A stretch of 57,781 nucleotides of DNA from Hyphomonadaceae bacterium. Its GTDB lineage: Bacteria; Pseudomonadota; Alphaproteobacteria; Caulobacterales; Maricaulaceae. This document shows positions 43,112 to 51,030 of this stretch, piece by piece; position 1 is the first letter of the stretch; each line of letters starts with the position of its first letter. Position numbers and translations under genes: made by a program. Below the pieces are notes generated by a model. It was not told the origin of the DNA and searched no databases. It saw only the letters and a list, made by a program, of their open reading frames with translations. The stretch lies in the NCBI GenBank assembly GCA_013001295.1, contig JABDMW010000045.1, forward strand, positions 1 to 57,781. The letters run 5' to 3'.

Positions 43112-44074
43112 TTATCCGTCGATGTGAACGTCGCCGGCAGCACTGTCTTCTGACTGTAGGCGGCCGGATGGGCGTTTAATATAGATGTCACTTGAACCGC
43201 TGGCATAGGCTTCCGCATCTACCGCGCGTCCATCATATTCAATGTTGGAAGAGCCAGATGCCCGCAATGTCATCTTTTCCACTTCGCCGTCCTCAATGTT
43301 TACGTCACCACTTCCACTGGTGCGGACAAAAAGGTCACCTTTGACAAATTCGACGTCCAGATTGGATGACCCTGATCCGCGATACTCCAAGCCGCCACTG
43401 ACAGTTCCAAGTTCAACATCACCCGATCCACGGGTTGAAATATCGGCAAATCCGGCTACGTCTTCAATTTCGACATCACCGGAGCCGGAAACCGATAAAT
43501 TTAGGCTGGCAAAATCATTGCCTTCAAGATCCCCAGATCCTGAGACGGAAACAGTTGTCGCGCCTGCATTGTTCATTGTCACGTCGCCGGACCCGGAAAT
43601 TTTTAAGTCGAGCTCGCCTGTCACATTTGCCAGTTCAATATCGCCGCACGACCGGATTTTCATGTCTGCCGAACCGATTGTTCCAAATTCACCGAAGATT
43701 ACCGCATTGTCGATTACGACGTGCGTTGTGTCAGGTGCAGTTATCTTGACCTTTGGGTATTCATTTAGGTTCTTGTAGCCACCAGATCGCTTCTTCCAGC
43801 CCCAATTTCCAATGCCGATATCGACGGACAACTTATTTTGGCGGCAATTGATTTTGTTTATTGTCTCACCGCCATCGATCGTGACGCCCGAACGGGTGCG
43901 ATCGATTGGAGCGCCGTCCGCGTCAGTCACTTTGATTTCATTATAATCACCGGTGATCACATCGACGGTGCCGATAAAGTTCTCGATTTTTAGTACGGGT
44001 CCATCGTCGGCCATGGCGGCTGTGGATAGAGCCGCCAAACATGCGGCGCTCATAAATGTTGCTGCTATTTTCAT
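43112..44074 (-). CDS. Exported GIN-domain (DUF2807) beta-helix protein, last gene of psp operon
   Basis: A 320-residue protein with a Sec signal (MKIAATFMSAACLAALSTAAMA). From residue ~130 it consists of short repeats of about 18-22 residues built on SGSGD/RGSGD/SGSSN turns (KISGSGDVTM, SVSGSGDLEG, SVSGSGDVEI, STRGSGDVEL, RTSGSGDVNI), the pattern of DUF2807, predicted as a right-handed beta-solenoid. It should lie in the periplasm or on the envelope. DUF2807 and PspC proteins are often encoded together in other phyla, so its place at the end of this psp operon fits an envelope-stress role. Molecular function unknown. Confidence 0.85.
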   Translation of the reverse strand: MKIAATFMSAACLAALSTAAMADDGPVLKIENFIGTVDVITGDYNEIKVTDADGAPIDRTRSGVTIDGGETINKINCRQNKLSVDIGIGNWGWKKRSGGYKNLNEYPKVKITAPDTTHVVIDNAVIFGEFGTIGSADMKIRSCGDIELANVTGELDLKISGSGDVTMNNAGATTVSVSGSGDLEGNDFASLNLSVSGSGDVEIEDVAGFADISTRGSGDVELGTVSGGLEYRGSGSSNLDVEFVKGDLFVRTSGSGDVNIEDGEVEKMTLRASGSSNIEYDGRAVDAEAYASGSSDIYIKRPSGRLQSEDSAAGDVHIDG

Positions 44075-44116
44075 ACTTTCTCTCTCTCTCTGACATTGGG
44101 TCTAATTCGGGGGAGA

Positions 44117-44335
44117 TTAGAACTTTATATGCAGGCGTTGATCGCCCTTTAATTTGATCGTCAACGCAAATGGAGAATGAGACGTCAATTTGGCGCTGAC
44201 GATTTTACCATTCCCGCTTTCGATCCGGACCGGACCTGCTGCCAGTTCCAGACCCGTCGGCGCGATGCCGCTGACGGCGCTGCCTCCAACCAAACCTGTG
44301 CTCAGCGCTCCGATTAAAATTACTTTACTAAACAT
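44117..44335 (-). CDS. Small exported protein in psp operon, unknown
   Basis: A 72-residue protein with a hydrophobic N-terminus (MFSKVILIGALSTGLVGGSAV) that looks like a signal peptide or single anchor, and a beta-rich tail (GPVRIESGNGKIVSAKLTSHSPFALTIKLKGDQRLHIKF). It lies between pspC and the GIN-domain gene with short gaps (27 and 42 bp) and GGAG-type spacing (CGGAGGCGAAA) before ATG 44335. I do not recognise it. The tail loosely recalls one GIN-type repeat. Confidence 0.65.
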   Translation of the reverse strand: MFSKVILIGALSTGLVGGSAVSGIAPTGLELAAGPVRIESGNGKIVSAKLTSHSPFALTIKLKGDQRLHIKF

Positions 44336-44362
44336 TTTCGCCTCCGTTTCGTTTAGTGTGGG

Positions 44363-44833
44363 TTAGTTCTCGAGGTCGCGAAATTGACGACGCAATTGCC
44401 ACTCGCTCGAGGTGATTGATTTCTCCAAGTCCTGTAGCCGCTGCTCCAAGGATCTGAATTTGCCTTTGACATCTCTGTATGACGCTGTGGGCATCGGGTT
44501 TTCCGGATTTTTACGCCGGGCCTTACTGGCCTGACGATATTCCCGGTGATAAGGTGCACGCTTGTCGGACGGCACGAATATCCACATCAGGAAGTAGATA
44601 AATAAAGGCACGCCGAGGAATAGTACGCTTGCGACGTAGACCACCCGGACAACGACCGGGTCGATATCAAAGTAGTCACCGATACCGGCACAAACGCCAC
44701 CCAGAATACCTTCGATCTTGTTACGGCGAAGACGTTTACCGGGCTTACCGGAATATTCGTACCCGTCGTCAGAACCGTCCCAGTTCATATCGTTAAATCC
44801 ACGGTCGGTTTTATTTCTATATCGTCTTGTCAT
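44363..44833 (-). CDS. pspC: Phage shock protein C
   Basis: A 156-residue protein from ATG 44833. The PspC domain is KRLRRNKIEGILGGVCAGIGDYFDIDPVVVRVVYVASVLFLGVPLFIYFLMWIFVP, with one amphipathic and one membrane segment. A charged, coiled-coil-like C-terminal tail follows (SLEQRLQDLEKSITSSEWQLRRQFRDLE). In enterobacteria PspC with PspB senses membrane damage and releases PspA from PspF. The start overlaps the 3' end of pspB by 17 bp. Confidence 0.93.
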   Translation of the reverse strand: MTRRYRNKTDRGFNDMNWDGSDDGYEYSGKPGKRLRRNKIEGILGGVCAGIGDYFDIDPVVVRVVYVASVLFLGVPLFIYFLMWIFVPSDKRAPYHREYRQASKARRKNPENPMPTASYRDVKGKFRSLEQRLQDLEKSITSSEWQLRRQFRDLEN

Positions 44834-45065
44834 TATTCTCTCTCCAATTCGGTACTTCATCATCCAGGATTGATTCCAACACATTGACGCGTTGGTCGAG
44901 GATGTCGGCGATGCGGGACATACGTTCCAGCTCCGCCATTTGGTCATCGGACATTTGTCCCAATGACTTGCTTTTGAAATTGTAGTGGAGTTTAATCCAA
45001 ACGATGAACGGGACCATCCCCACTGCAATTATCGGTATCATCAATGCTAACATATCTTCAGTCAT
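44817..45065 (-). CDS. pspB: Phage shock protein B
   Basis: An 82-residue protein with one N-terminal membrane helix (MLALMIPIIAVGMVPFIVWIKLHYNFKSK) and a C-terminal coiled coil (QMAELERMSRIADILDQRVNVLESILDDEVPNWREN), the standard PspB layout, including the WR near the end. It partners PspC at the inner membrane. It lies 40 bp downstream of pspA and overlaps pspC. Confidence 0.93.
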   Translation of the reverse strand: MTEDMLALMIPIIAVGMVPFIVWIKLHYNFKSKSLGQMSDDQMAELERMSRIADILDQRVNVLESILDDEVPNWRENNDKTI

Positions 45066-45105
45066 AAACTTGTTCTCTCTCGTTTACTCAGACGTCGCGA
45101 CGCGA

Positions 45106-45801
45106 CTATTTGGATGCGACTTTTTTGGCAGGCTTAGACGCCGGTTTTTTCAAAGTTGCTTTCAGGGCCGCTAATTCCTCTTCGACCGCTTCGTCAGCTT
45201 CAAGAGCTGCAAACTGGCTTTCCAGGCTTTGGCCACTTCCGAGATCGAAAGCTTCAACATGCGCTTCCAGCTCGTCCACTTTGCGCTCCATGCGCTCGTA
45301 ACGGGCCAACGCATCATCGACCTTGTTGGTGGTCATATGTGTGCGCATCTTGATTTGGTTCTTGGCCGTGGTGCCTCGCATCATCAATGCTTTGTGCTTG
45401 GCCTTGGCTTCATCCAATTTGGCTTGTAATTTCGCCAGATCAGCATCGGCCTTACCGACGGCTTCGTCAAGAATGTCAATTTCGCTACGGACAACTTCAG
45501 CCATTTGAAGGGCCTGTTGTTTAGCAGATACAGCGCCGCGTGCCAGATCTTCGCGATCTTTAGTCAGGGCCAGTTCAGCTTTTGCGCCCCACTCAGCAGC
45601 GCGCTCTTCATAAGCTTCTGCTTTGCGTTTAAGTTCTTTCTTTTCAGCGATATTGCTCGCTGCAGATGTCCGGACTTCAACAAGTGTGTCTTCCATTTCC
45701 TGGATGATCAGTCGTGCGATCTTTTCCGGATTTTCAGCTTTATCGATCATCGCGTTCAAGTTTGAATTGATGATATCGCCCATGCGTGAAAAAATTCCCA
45801 T
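45106..45801 (-). CDS. pspA: Phage shock protein A
   Basis: A 231-residue, almost fully helical coiled-coil protein: MGIFSRMGDIINSNLNAMIDKAENPEKIARLIIQEMEDTLVEVRTSAA is the PspA signature. PspA binds stressed membrane and stabilises it, and in the resting state holds PspF inactive. The C-terminal tail is rich in Ala/Lys (KKPASKPAKKVASK), beyond the usual PspA end. It is the third gene after the sigma54 promoter at 46257-46272, behind two small genes. Confidence 0.96.
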   Translation of the reverse strand: MGIFSRMGDIINSNLNAMIDKAENPEKIARLIIQEMEDTLVEVRTSAASNIAEKKELKRKAEAYEERAAEWGAKAELALTKDREDLARGAVSAKQQALQMAEVVRSEIDILDEAVGKADADLAKLQAKLDEAKAKHKALMMRGTTAKNQIKMRTHMTTNKVDDALARYERMERKVDELEAHVEAFDLGSGQSLESQFAALEADEAVEEELAALKATLKKPASKPAKKVASK

Positions 45802-45843
45802 TTTATTCTCCTATTTGCAGTGTTGGTTTAGATTGGGGTTAAG

Positions 45844-45999
45844 TTAAAAGATTGTTGCGATAATGTAGCCGGCGAGGAAGAAGCCCCAGCACTCGATTGG
45901 ACGGGTGCTGAGATATCTTACAAACCGCCAGAATTTCCCTTGCAGGCTCTGACGGTCCCGGATGCGGCTTTCAAAATCAAACTCGTCGTGGTTTGCCAT
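45844..45999 (-). CDS. 51-residue single-TM protein of psp operon (PspD-like position)
   Basis: This small gene encodes a soluble charged N-terminus (MANHDEFDFESRIRDRQSLQ) followed by GKFWRFVRYLSTRPIECWGFFLAGYIIATIF, with one membrane segment at the C-terminus. AGGAG lies nine bases before ATG 45999, and the TAA stop is 42 bp before pspA. It has the size and position of psp-associated small membrane proteins, but I cannot show homology to enterobacterial PspD. Real gene status rests on the ribosome site, the tight operon spacing and the membrane profile. Confidence 0.65.
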   Translation of the reverse strand: MANHDEFDFESRIRDRQSLQGKFWRFVRYLSTRPIECWGFFLAGYIIATIF

Positions 46000-46010
46000 C
46001 TTTGCCGCTC

Positions 46011-46160
46011 CTAAATGCCGAAGCCGCTGACAGATGGGCCAGCATTATAGTGTGACATTGCCAAAGCGCGACGACGACGGCGTAAGTGCCGAACCGGTGC
46101 GCTGGCGCCTGCGAAAGTGCGGGCTGTTGTGTTGTCAGTATCATTTGTACGATACGTCAT
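46011..46160 (-). CDS. 49-residue basic protein, first gene of psp operon
   Basis: ATG 46160 is preceded by AAGGAGAGAAACC, a strong ribosome site, and the frame encodes MTYRTNDTDNTTARTFAGAS then APVRHLRRRRRALAMSHYNAGPSVSGFGI. The RHLRRRRR run makes it very basic; no membrane segment is visible. The stop lies 11 bp before the next gene. Being the first cistron after the sigma54 promoter it would be strongly made in stress. No family recognised. Confidence 0.55.
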   Translation of the reverse strand: MTYRTNDTDNTTARTFAGASAPVRHLRRRRRALAMSHYNAGPSVSGFGI

Positions 46161-46256
46161 GGTTTCTCTCCTTTGTGTGGTCCCAAATCTAATCAAGAGA
46201 CCGATGATTTACTTCGCCACTTTTCCGGGGGGGATTGCGTGGCATGCCAACTTAAT

Positions 46257-46272
46257 TGCAACAGCCGTGCCA
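46257..46272 (-). promoter_or_regulatory. Sigma54 promoter of the psp operon
   Basis: The minus strand reads TGGCACG-GCTG-TTGCA, an exact RpoN consensus, with the expected start near 46246, about 85 nt before the first small gene. The divergent pspF encodes a sigma54 activator, as in enterobacterial psp. The AT-rich 130 bp between promoter and pspF would suit IHF binding and enhancer sites. Confidence 0.88.
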
Positions 46273-46388
46273 GTTTGGAATTAATTTTATATCTCATTGA
46301 TTTTAAACGTTTTTATTTTTATTTTTTAGCTATTCAAGAAATAAAATTAGCATTTTAGACTGTTTTTTAGTTTACATTGCCGCATATT

Positions 46389-46407
46389 TTTAGTATTTTT
46401 TACTAAA
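46389..46407. promoter_or_regulatory. Inverted repeat before pspF, possible PspF enhancer/autoregulatory site
   Basis: TTTAGTA and TACTAAA form a perfect inverted repeat with a 5-T spacer immediately before the pspF ATG and about 145 nt upstream of the psp start. Position suits both enhancer action and autorepression of pspF. AT-rich palindromes arise easily by chance, so support is weak. Confidence 0.3.
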
Positions 46408-46408
46408 T

Positions 46409-47422
46409 ATGGCAGCCATTCCACAACAACTCATCGGCCAAAGCCCGGCATGGCTGGCCACATTGGACCAGATATCCGGCTCGGCGGCGCTTGACCGCTC
46501 AATGTTGGTTATTGGGGAACGAGGTACCGGTAAGGAGCTGGTCGCAGCCCGCCTGCACTTTTTATCTCCTCGCTGGGAAAAAACCTATATTCCGGTGAAT
46601 TGTGCGGCTCTTTCCGACGAACTCCTGGACTCGGAATTATTCGGACATGAGCAAGGCGCATTTACAGGGGCATCCAAACGTCGTCTCGGCCGTTTTGAAC
46701 GTGCGGATGGCGGCACACTGTTCTTGGATGAAATCGCCACTGCCAGTGCCCGCGTCCAGGAAAAACTGCTGCGCGTGATCGAATACGGGGAATTTGAACG
46801 ACTTGGTGGTGATCAGACGCTGAAAGTGGATGTGCGCGTCATTGGCGCCACAAATGTGGATCTGCCCGCCGCGGTAAAAAAAGGCAATTTTCGCGCCGAT
46901 CTTTTGGACCGTCTGGCATTTGACGTCATCACCCTGCCGCCCCTTCGCATCCGAAAGTCAGACATTTTTCCGTTGGCCGAGCATTTTGGCCGCAAAATGG
47001 CAGTTGAGCTGGGCGAGGAAAGCTTTCCGGGCTTTGCTCCGGAAGTTATGGAGTTTATGGCCGATTATGATTGGCCCGGAAATGTGAGAGAGCTTAAGAA
47101 TGTTGCAGAACGGGCGGTTGGCCGCGCTTTTAATGATGAAGGCGGCCTTACGGCCCCGATCCGTCAGATCAATATTGATCCATTTGAAGCGCCGTGGCGT
47201 CTCACAAACGAGGACAAGCCCGACATACCTAAACCCATAAGCCCGGATACACCAGATATCCAGGGTACCGACTTTACGGAACGCACCCACGCTTTCGAAC
47301 TGTCTCTCGTGAAAGAAGCCCTTTCGCAATGTGAGAACCATCAGGGCCGTGCATCGAAATATCTCGGACTCACCTATCACCAATTCCGGGGGTTGCTGAG
47401 AAAGCACGGGTTACGGAAATAG
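46409..47422 (+). CDS. pspF: Psp operon transcriptional activator PspF (sigma54 enhancer-binding protein)
   Basis: A 337-residue AAA+ activator with no N-terminal receiver or sensor domain, as in PspF. Walker A GERGTGKELVA near residue 36, the sigma54-contacting loop ELFGHEQGAFTGASKRR near 80, Walker B GGTLFLDEI near 103, and WPGNVRELKNVAERAV near 220. The C-terminal Fis-type helix-turn-helix is HQGRASKYLGLTYHQFRGLLRKHGL. It should activate the divergent psp operon from upstream sites and be held in check by PspA. No Shine-Dalgarno precedes ATG 46409. Confidence 0.93.
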   Translation: MAAIPQQLIGQSPAWLATLDQISGSAALDRSMLVIGERGTGKELVAARLHFLSPRWEKTYIPVNCAALSDELLDSELFGHEQGAFTGASKRRLGRFERADGGTLFLDEIATASARVQEKLLRVIEYGEFERLGGDQTLKVDVRVIGATNVDLPAAVKKGNFRADLLDRLAFDVITLPPLRIRKSDIFPLAEHFGRKMAVELGEESFPGFAPEVMEFMADYDWPGNVRELKNVAERAVGRAFNDEGGLTAPIRQINIDPFEAPWRLTNEDKPDIPKPISPDTPDIQGTDFTERTHAFELSLVKEALSQCENHQGRASKYLGLTYHQFRGLLRKHGLRK

Positions 47423-47556
47423 AATGCGTAGGCTATCCCATATATGGGTCAGCTAGGCTTTAAATTGGTTACATATATATGCCATATTAACCAAACAATT
47501 TAAATTTTTATTAGAAATATTATATTATTCTCGTAATAATTGTAATGGAGGCTTGA

Positions 47557-47850
47557 ATGGGGCCCATCGACACAATTCCAAAACTACCCTACCCCGCATT
47601 TGAGATATCGCGGTTTGCACCGCTTGCGGCCAAAATCAGCAAAGAAAATGACTTTATCGCTGAAGCAGTCAAAAACGACCAGCAAAAGAAAAGCTCGTCC
47701 GATGTCTCTTCACCGCGAATGGGCCTGGAGTTTACATCATTACAGGAGCACTATAGCCGTTTAGACGCACTTGACGCTGCAGAAGATTACTTAAAGCTGG
47801 CGCAGGACTTGAACAATGTGTTCCAGCGTACGCTCGATACATATATGTAA
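47557..47850 (+). CDS. Small unknown protein
   Basis: A 97-residue protein (MGPIDTIPKLPYPAFEISRF ... SRLDALDAAEDYLKLAQDLNNVFQRTLDTYM). GGAGG six bases before ATG 47557 is a strong ribosome site. No signal or membrane helix; the C-terminal ~40 residues look like one amphipathic helix, and the middle is polar. It lies between pspF and the WecG/TagA gene, 92 bp before the latter. I do not recognise a family. Confidence 0.6.
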   Translation: MGPIDTIPKLPYPAFEISRFAPLAAKISKENDFIAEAVKNDQQKKSSSDVSSPRMGLEFTSLQEHYSRLDALDAAEDYLKLAQDLNNVFQRTLDTYM

Positions 47851-47942
47851 TCCAATCCCCTCTAAACGATCGCAATCCTTACTTTAGTAACCCTATTTTT
47901 ATTTCCTGTGTGTAGAGGTTGGGAGAAATTGGGTGGGATATT

Positions 47943-48788
47943 ATGCGCGCAGATCGCAATTCAGAAAAATCATATGGATTGGTACCGCCTGTGCCCCGCG
48001 GCGAAGACCGGCGCAGTGAAATCAGGGACAGTAACGATTGGCGCGTAAATCCAAGGAGTTACGAGTTTTGCGGGGCTGTGTTTGACCCGCTCGATCCGCT
48101 TCAGACCCTGGCCCGATGCAAGTGGGTCACCGCCGAACATGGGTTTCGCTATATTGTAACGCCGAATGTGGATCATCTTGTGCGTCTCAATAAAGAACCA
48201 GACCTATATGGCCCTTTGTATAAAGGATCGTGGCTATCGGTTTGCGACAGCAGAATTCTTGAACTTTTAGCGAAATTTACCGGCATTCCTTTGAAGGCCG
48301 TGCCCGGTTCAGATTTGACTGCGCAGCTGTTCGACAACGTCATTAAAAAGGACGAGCCGATCAATGTGATTGGCGGCGATGAAGATGTGATTACCAAAGT
48401 CAAGGAACGCTATGGATTGACAGCGCTCAATCATTGTCAGCCTCCGATGGGTCTTCGCCACAATCCGGACGAAGTGGTAAAGTGCGCAGAATTTATTGCC
48501 AATAACCCGGCCCGCTACACTTTTATCTGCGTAGGGTCGCCACAGCAGGAAATGGTTGCAATGGCCGCCAAACAGCGTGGCGATTGTGCGGGACTCGGGC
48601 TTTGCGTCGGCGCCAGCCTTGATTTTCTCGCGGGAAAAGTGAAACGGGCTCCGAAATGGATGCAATTTATGCGCACAGAGTGGCTGTACCGACTACTCTC
48701 GGAGCCGCGCCGACTTTGGAAGCGCTACCTTGTTGATGGCCCCCGAATTTTCGCGATCTGGGCCAAATGGATATTCAAACGCAAATAG
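47943..48788 (+). CDS. WecG/TagA/CpsF-family glycosyltransferase
   Basis: A protein of ~281 residues of GT26. Family marks: FRYIVTPNVDHLVRLNKEPDL near residue 65, SDLTAQLFDNV near 120, INVIGGDEDVI near 140, FICVGSPQQEMVAMAAK near 195 and LGLCVGASLDFLAGKVKRAPKWMQFMRTEWLYRLLSEPRRLWKRY at the C-terminus. Such enzymes add a hexosamine uronate or N-acetylmannosamine to a lipid-linked sugar in polysaccharide synthesis. ATG 47943 is used; a TTG at 47919 is possible. No other polysaccharide genes are adjacent. Confidence 0.9.
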   Translation: MRADRNSEKSYGLVPPVPRGEDRRSEIRDSNDWRVNPRSYEFCGAVFDPLDPLQTLARCKWVTAEHGFRYIVTPNVDHLVRLNKEPDLYGPLYKGSWLSVCDSRILELLAKFTGIPLKAVPGSDLTAQLFDNVIKKDEPINVIGGDEDVITKVKERYGLTALNHCQPPMGLRHNPDEVVKCAEFIANNPARYTFICVGSPQQEMVAMAAKQRGDCAGLGLCVGASLDFLAGKVKRAPKWMQFMRTEWLYRLLSEPRRLWKRYLVDGPRIFAIWAKWIFKRK

Positions 48789-48839
48789 GTTTACGTGTCC
48801 GCGTTTTCACCGCTTGCAAATCAATATTATCACGCGTAT

Positions 48840-49005
48840 TGCAGCCCATGTTGGTGCCCGAAAGGGCTTGATAGGGAAGCCGGTGTAAATCCGGCGCTGC
48901 TCCCGCAGCTGTAAGCGGCGAGGATCAAATACAGGCCACTGGAATTTCCGGGAAGGCATTTGATCCATTAGAGCCGTAAGTCAGAAGACCTGCCAGCACC
49001 GTCGC
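48840..49005 (+). ncRNA. Cobalamin (AdoCbl) riboswitch
   Basis: The leader contains the conserved elements in order: TTGGTGCCCGAAAGGGC, GATAGGGAAGCCGGTG, TAAATCCGGCGCTGCTCCCG, CAGCTGTAAGCGG, GGCCACTGG, and the B12 box GTCAGAAGACCTGCC at 48980-48994. It lies ~100 nt upstream of the TonB receptor gene; the intervening GCGCC/GGGCGC hairpin just before the GGAG site may be the expression platform. B12 would repress the uptake operon. End points are approximate. Confidence 0.93.
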
Positions 49006-49101
49006 CAGCGCGGCTCGGGCGGGATGCACCGAAACGCATGGATTTATCCAATGACGACATTTGTTTGAAACGCGCCTTTGGGCGCAAAATGGAGTCGTTT
49101 G

Positions 49102-51030
49102 ATGAAACGTTTTTTACTTATAACTGCTGCGCTCGGTGCAATCAGCACACCGGTTCTTGCCCAATCCGAGCCGACCGAAGAGACGGAAGAAATAATTCTT
49201 TGGCACCCCTACCCTGATTCAACCATAATTACGGTTGGTCAGCGCAGTGGATTCTTAAAGACAGATGAAGCTACGAGCCCGTCCACATTGATCACTCTTG
49301 ATGACCTTGAAAATCGCGGCAGCTCGACCGTCGCGGATTTCCTGCGCACTGTGCCCGGCGCGTCGGTCAACCGGTCCGGTCCCGCCGGCAGTTTAACGCA
49401 GCTCCGGTTGAGGGGCGCAGAGGCTAATCAAACACTGGTCCTGATTGACGGGGTGGAAGTGTCCAACCCCAATACGGGCGAGTTTGACTTTGCCTCACTA
49501 CGCTCAGAAGACGTGATCAAAATCGAAGTCCTGCGCGGTGAACAATCAGCCTTGTGGGGCTCGGATGCCTTGGGCGGGGTGATCAATATCATTACCAGCG
49601 CCGGAACATTGAACGCAGCCACTTTGCCTGAATACCAGCTTTCGGTTGAGGGAGGCAGTTTCAATACGGGCGAGGCGCAAGTTTCGGCTCGAATTCCACT
49701 CGGGCTCGATACCAATCGAGCATTTCATGAATCAATCTTGTCCATAAATGGCAATCTATTCTCAACAGACGGATATGATATTTCGGGATCAGACGGCGAC
49801 AAAGACGGATCTGAAAGTCGCGGCCTAAATATTGGACTCAATCATGTTGACTTAGCTGGCATTGAGTTCTCAGCCAAATATTCCGCGCAACATGCTGTCA
49901 ATGAATTTGACTCAGATACAGATTTTAACGGGCGCCTCAATGACATAGATGCCGAAAGTGAAACCGATATAAAAATAGCCCTATTAACAGGGCGGTTTGA
50001 ACTGGTCGGGTTCGATCATACGATCAACCTCAGTCATGTCAGTACGGATCAGGTGACCTCGGGCACTTCATTTAAAAATGACACGGCTGGCAAGCGCACA
50101 ACGCTCAACTGGGTTGGGTCACAAACATGGGATGATCACACACTCACACTGCTCGCGGAAACGGAAGAAGAATCGTTTTCTAATTTCGGGGGTGTTGGTG
50201 GCGGTCAAAACCAGGAGCAGTCGATTCGCAACAACGCTTTGGCTGGCGACTACAGGTTTGACAACGATGCATTGACGTTAAGCGTATCAGCGCGGCAAGA
50301 TTTCAATGATATGTTTGACGACAGCCTGACCTGGAGGGCTGGTGTCGGGTACAATCTTGAAAACTTAAATGGACGGGTGCGAGGATCCGTTGGGACGGGC
50401 GTGAAAAACCCGACAATGACTGAAATTTTTGGATTTTTCCCGGCCTTTTTTGTTGGCAATCCCGACATCCAGCCTGAAAAATCACTCGGCTATAATATCG
50501 GATATGAACAATCTCTTTTTGAGAATGATTTGTTTATCAGCGTTGATTATTTCCGCTCCGATTTGGAAAATGAAATCCTGACGGATTTCAGCGTATTTCC
50601 ATCAACAGTAATCAATCTGGAATCGGAGAGCCAACGCGAAGGCGTTGAAATTGAAGGCCGTTGGAATATATCGGAATACCTCAGTGGCCGCGCCTCTGTT
50701 ACCTTCCTTGATACGGAAGAAAACGGTGTCAAAGAATTGCGCCGTCCGGAATTCCAAGCCAGCGGCACATTGACATGGGACGTCGATCCTTTTTCACTTA
50801 CTTTGTCGGCGGATCATACCGGTTCGCAGATCGATACCGACTTCGCAACCTTTAGCCGTGTTGAGCTCGATAGCTTCACTCTGCTTGGATTAAATGCGGT
50901 TTACCATATTAATGACATAATCTCGGTTTCCTTACGGGGAGAAAACCTGCTAGATGAGAACTATCAGGAAGTGGTGGGCTACGCATCGCAAGGAAGGGGA
51001 TTTTATGCGGGACTACGCGCTGATTTTTAG
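49102..51030 (+). CDS. btuB: TonB-dependent vitamin B12 receptor (BtuB-like)
   Basis: A 642-residue outer-membrane receptor from ATG 49102 (GGAG upstream). After the signal peptide comes the plug domain (TLITLDDLENRGSSTVADFLRTVPGASVNR; LRLRGAEANQTLVLIDGVEVSNP; IEVLRGEQSALWGSDALGGVINIIT), then a beta barrel ending SVSLRGENLLDENYQEVVGYASQGRGFYAGLRADF with the terminal Phe. The cobalamin riboswitch upstream and the btuFCD-like genes downstream identify cobalamin as the likely ligand. The next gene starts within its last 26 bp. Confidence 0.92.
   Translation: MKRFLLITAALGAISTPVLAQSEPTEETEEIILWHPYPDSTIITVGQRSGFLKTDEATSPSTLITLDDLENRGSSTVADFLRTVPGASVNRSGPAGSLTQLRLRGAEANQTLVLIDGVEVSNPNTGEFDFASLRSEDVIKIEVLRGEQSALWGSDALGGVINIITSAGTLNAATLPEYQLSVEGGSFNTGEAQVSARIPLGLDTNRAFHESILSINGNLFSTDGYDISGSDGDKDGSESRGLNIGLNHVDLAGIEFSAKYSAQHAVNEFDSDTDFNGRLNDIDAESETDIKIALLTGRFELVGFDHTINLSHVSTDQVTSGTSFKNDTAGKRTTLNWVGSQTWDDHTLTLLAETEEESFSNFGGVGGGQNQEQSIRNNALAGDYRFDNDALTLSVSARQDFNDMFDDSLTWRAGVGYNLENLNGRVRGSVGTGVKNPTMTEIFGFFPAFFVGNPDIQPEKSLGYNIGYEQSLFENDLFISVDYFRSDLENEILTDFSVFPSTVINLESESQREGVEIEGRWNISEYLSGRASVTFLDTEENGVKELRRPEFQASGTLTWDVDPFSLTLSADHTGSQIDTDFATFSRVELDSFTLLGLNAVYHINDIISVSLRGENLLDENYQEVVGYASQGRGFYAGLRADF

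Noticed and set aside
47437-47448. Perfect palindrome CCCATATATGGG after pspF
   Set aside because: Too short and without a U-run to be a terminator; no second copy to suggest an operator.
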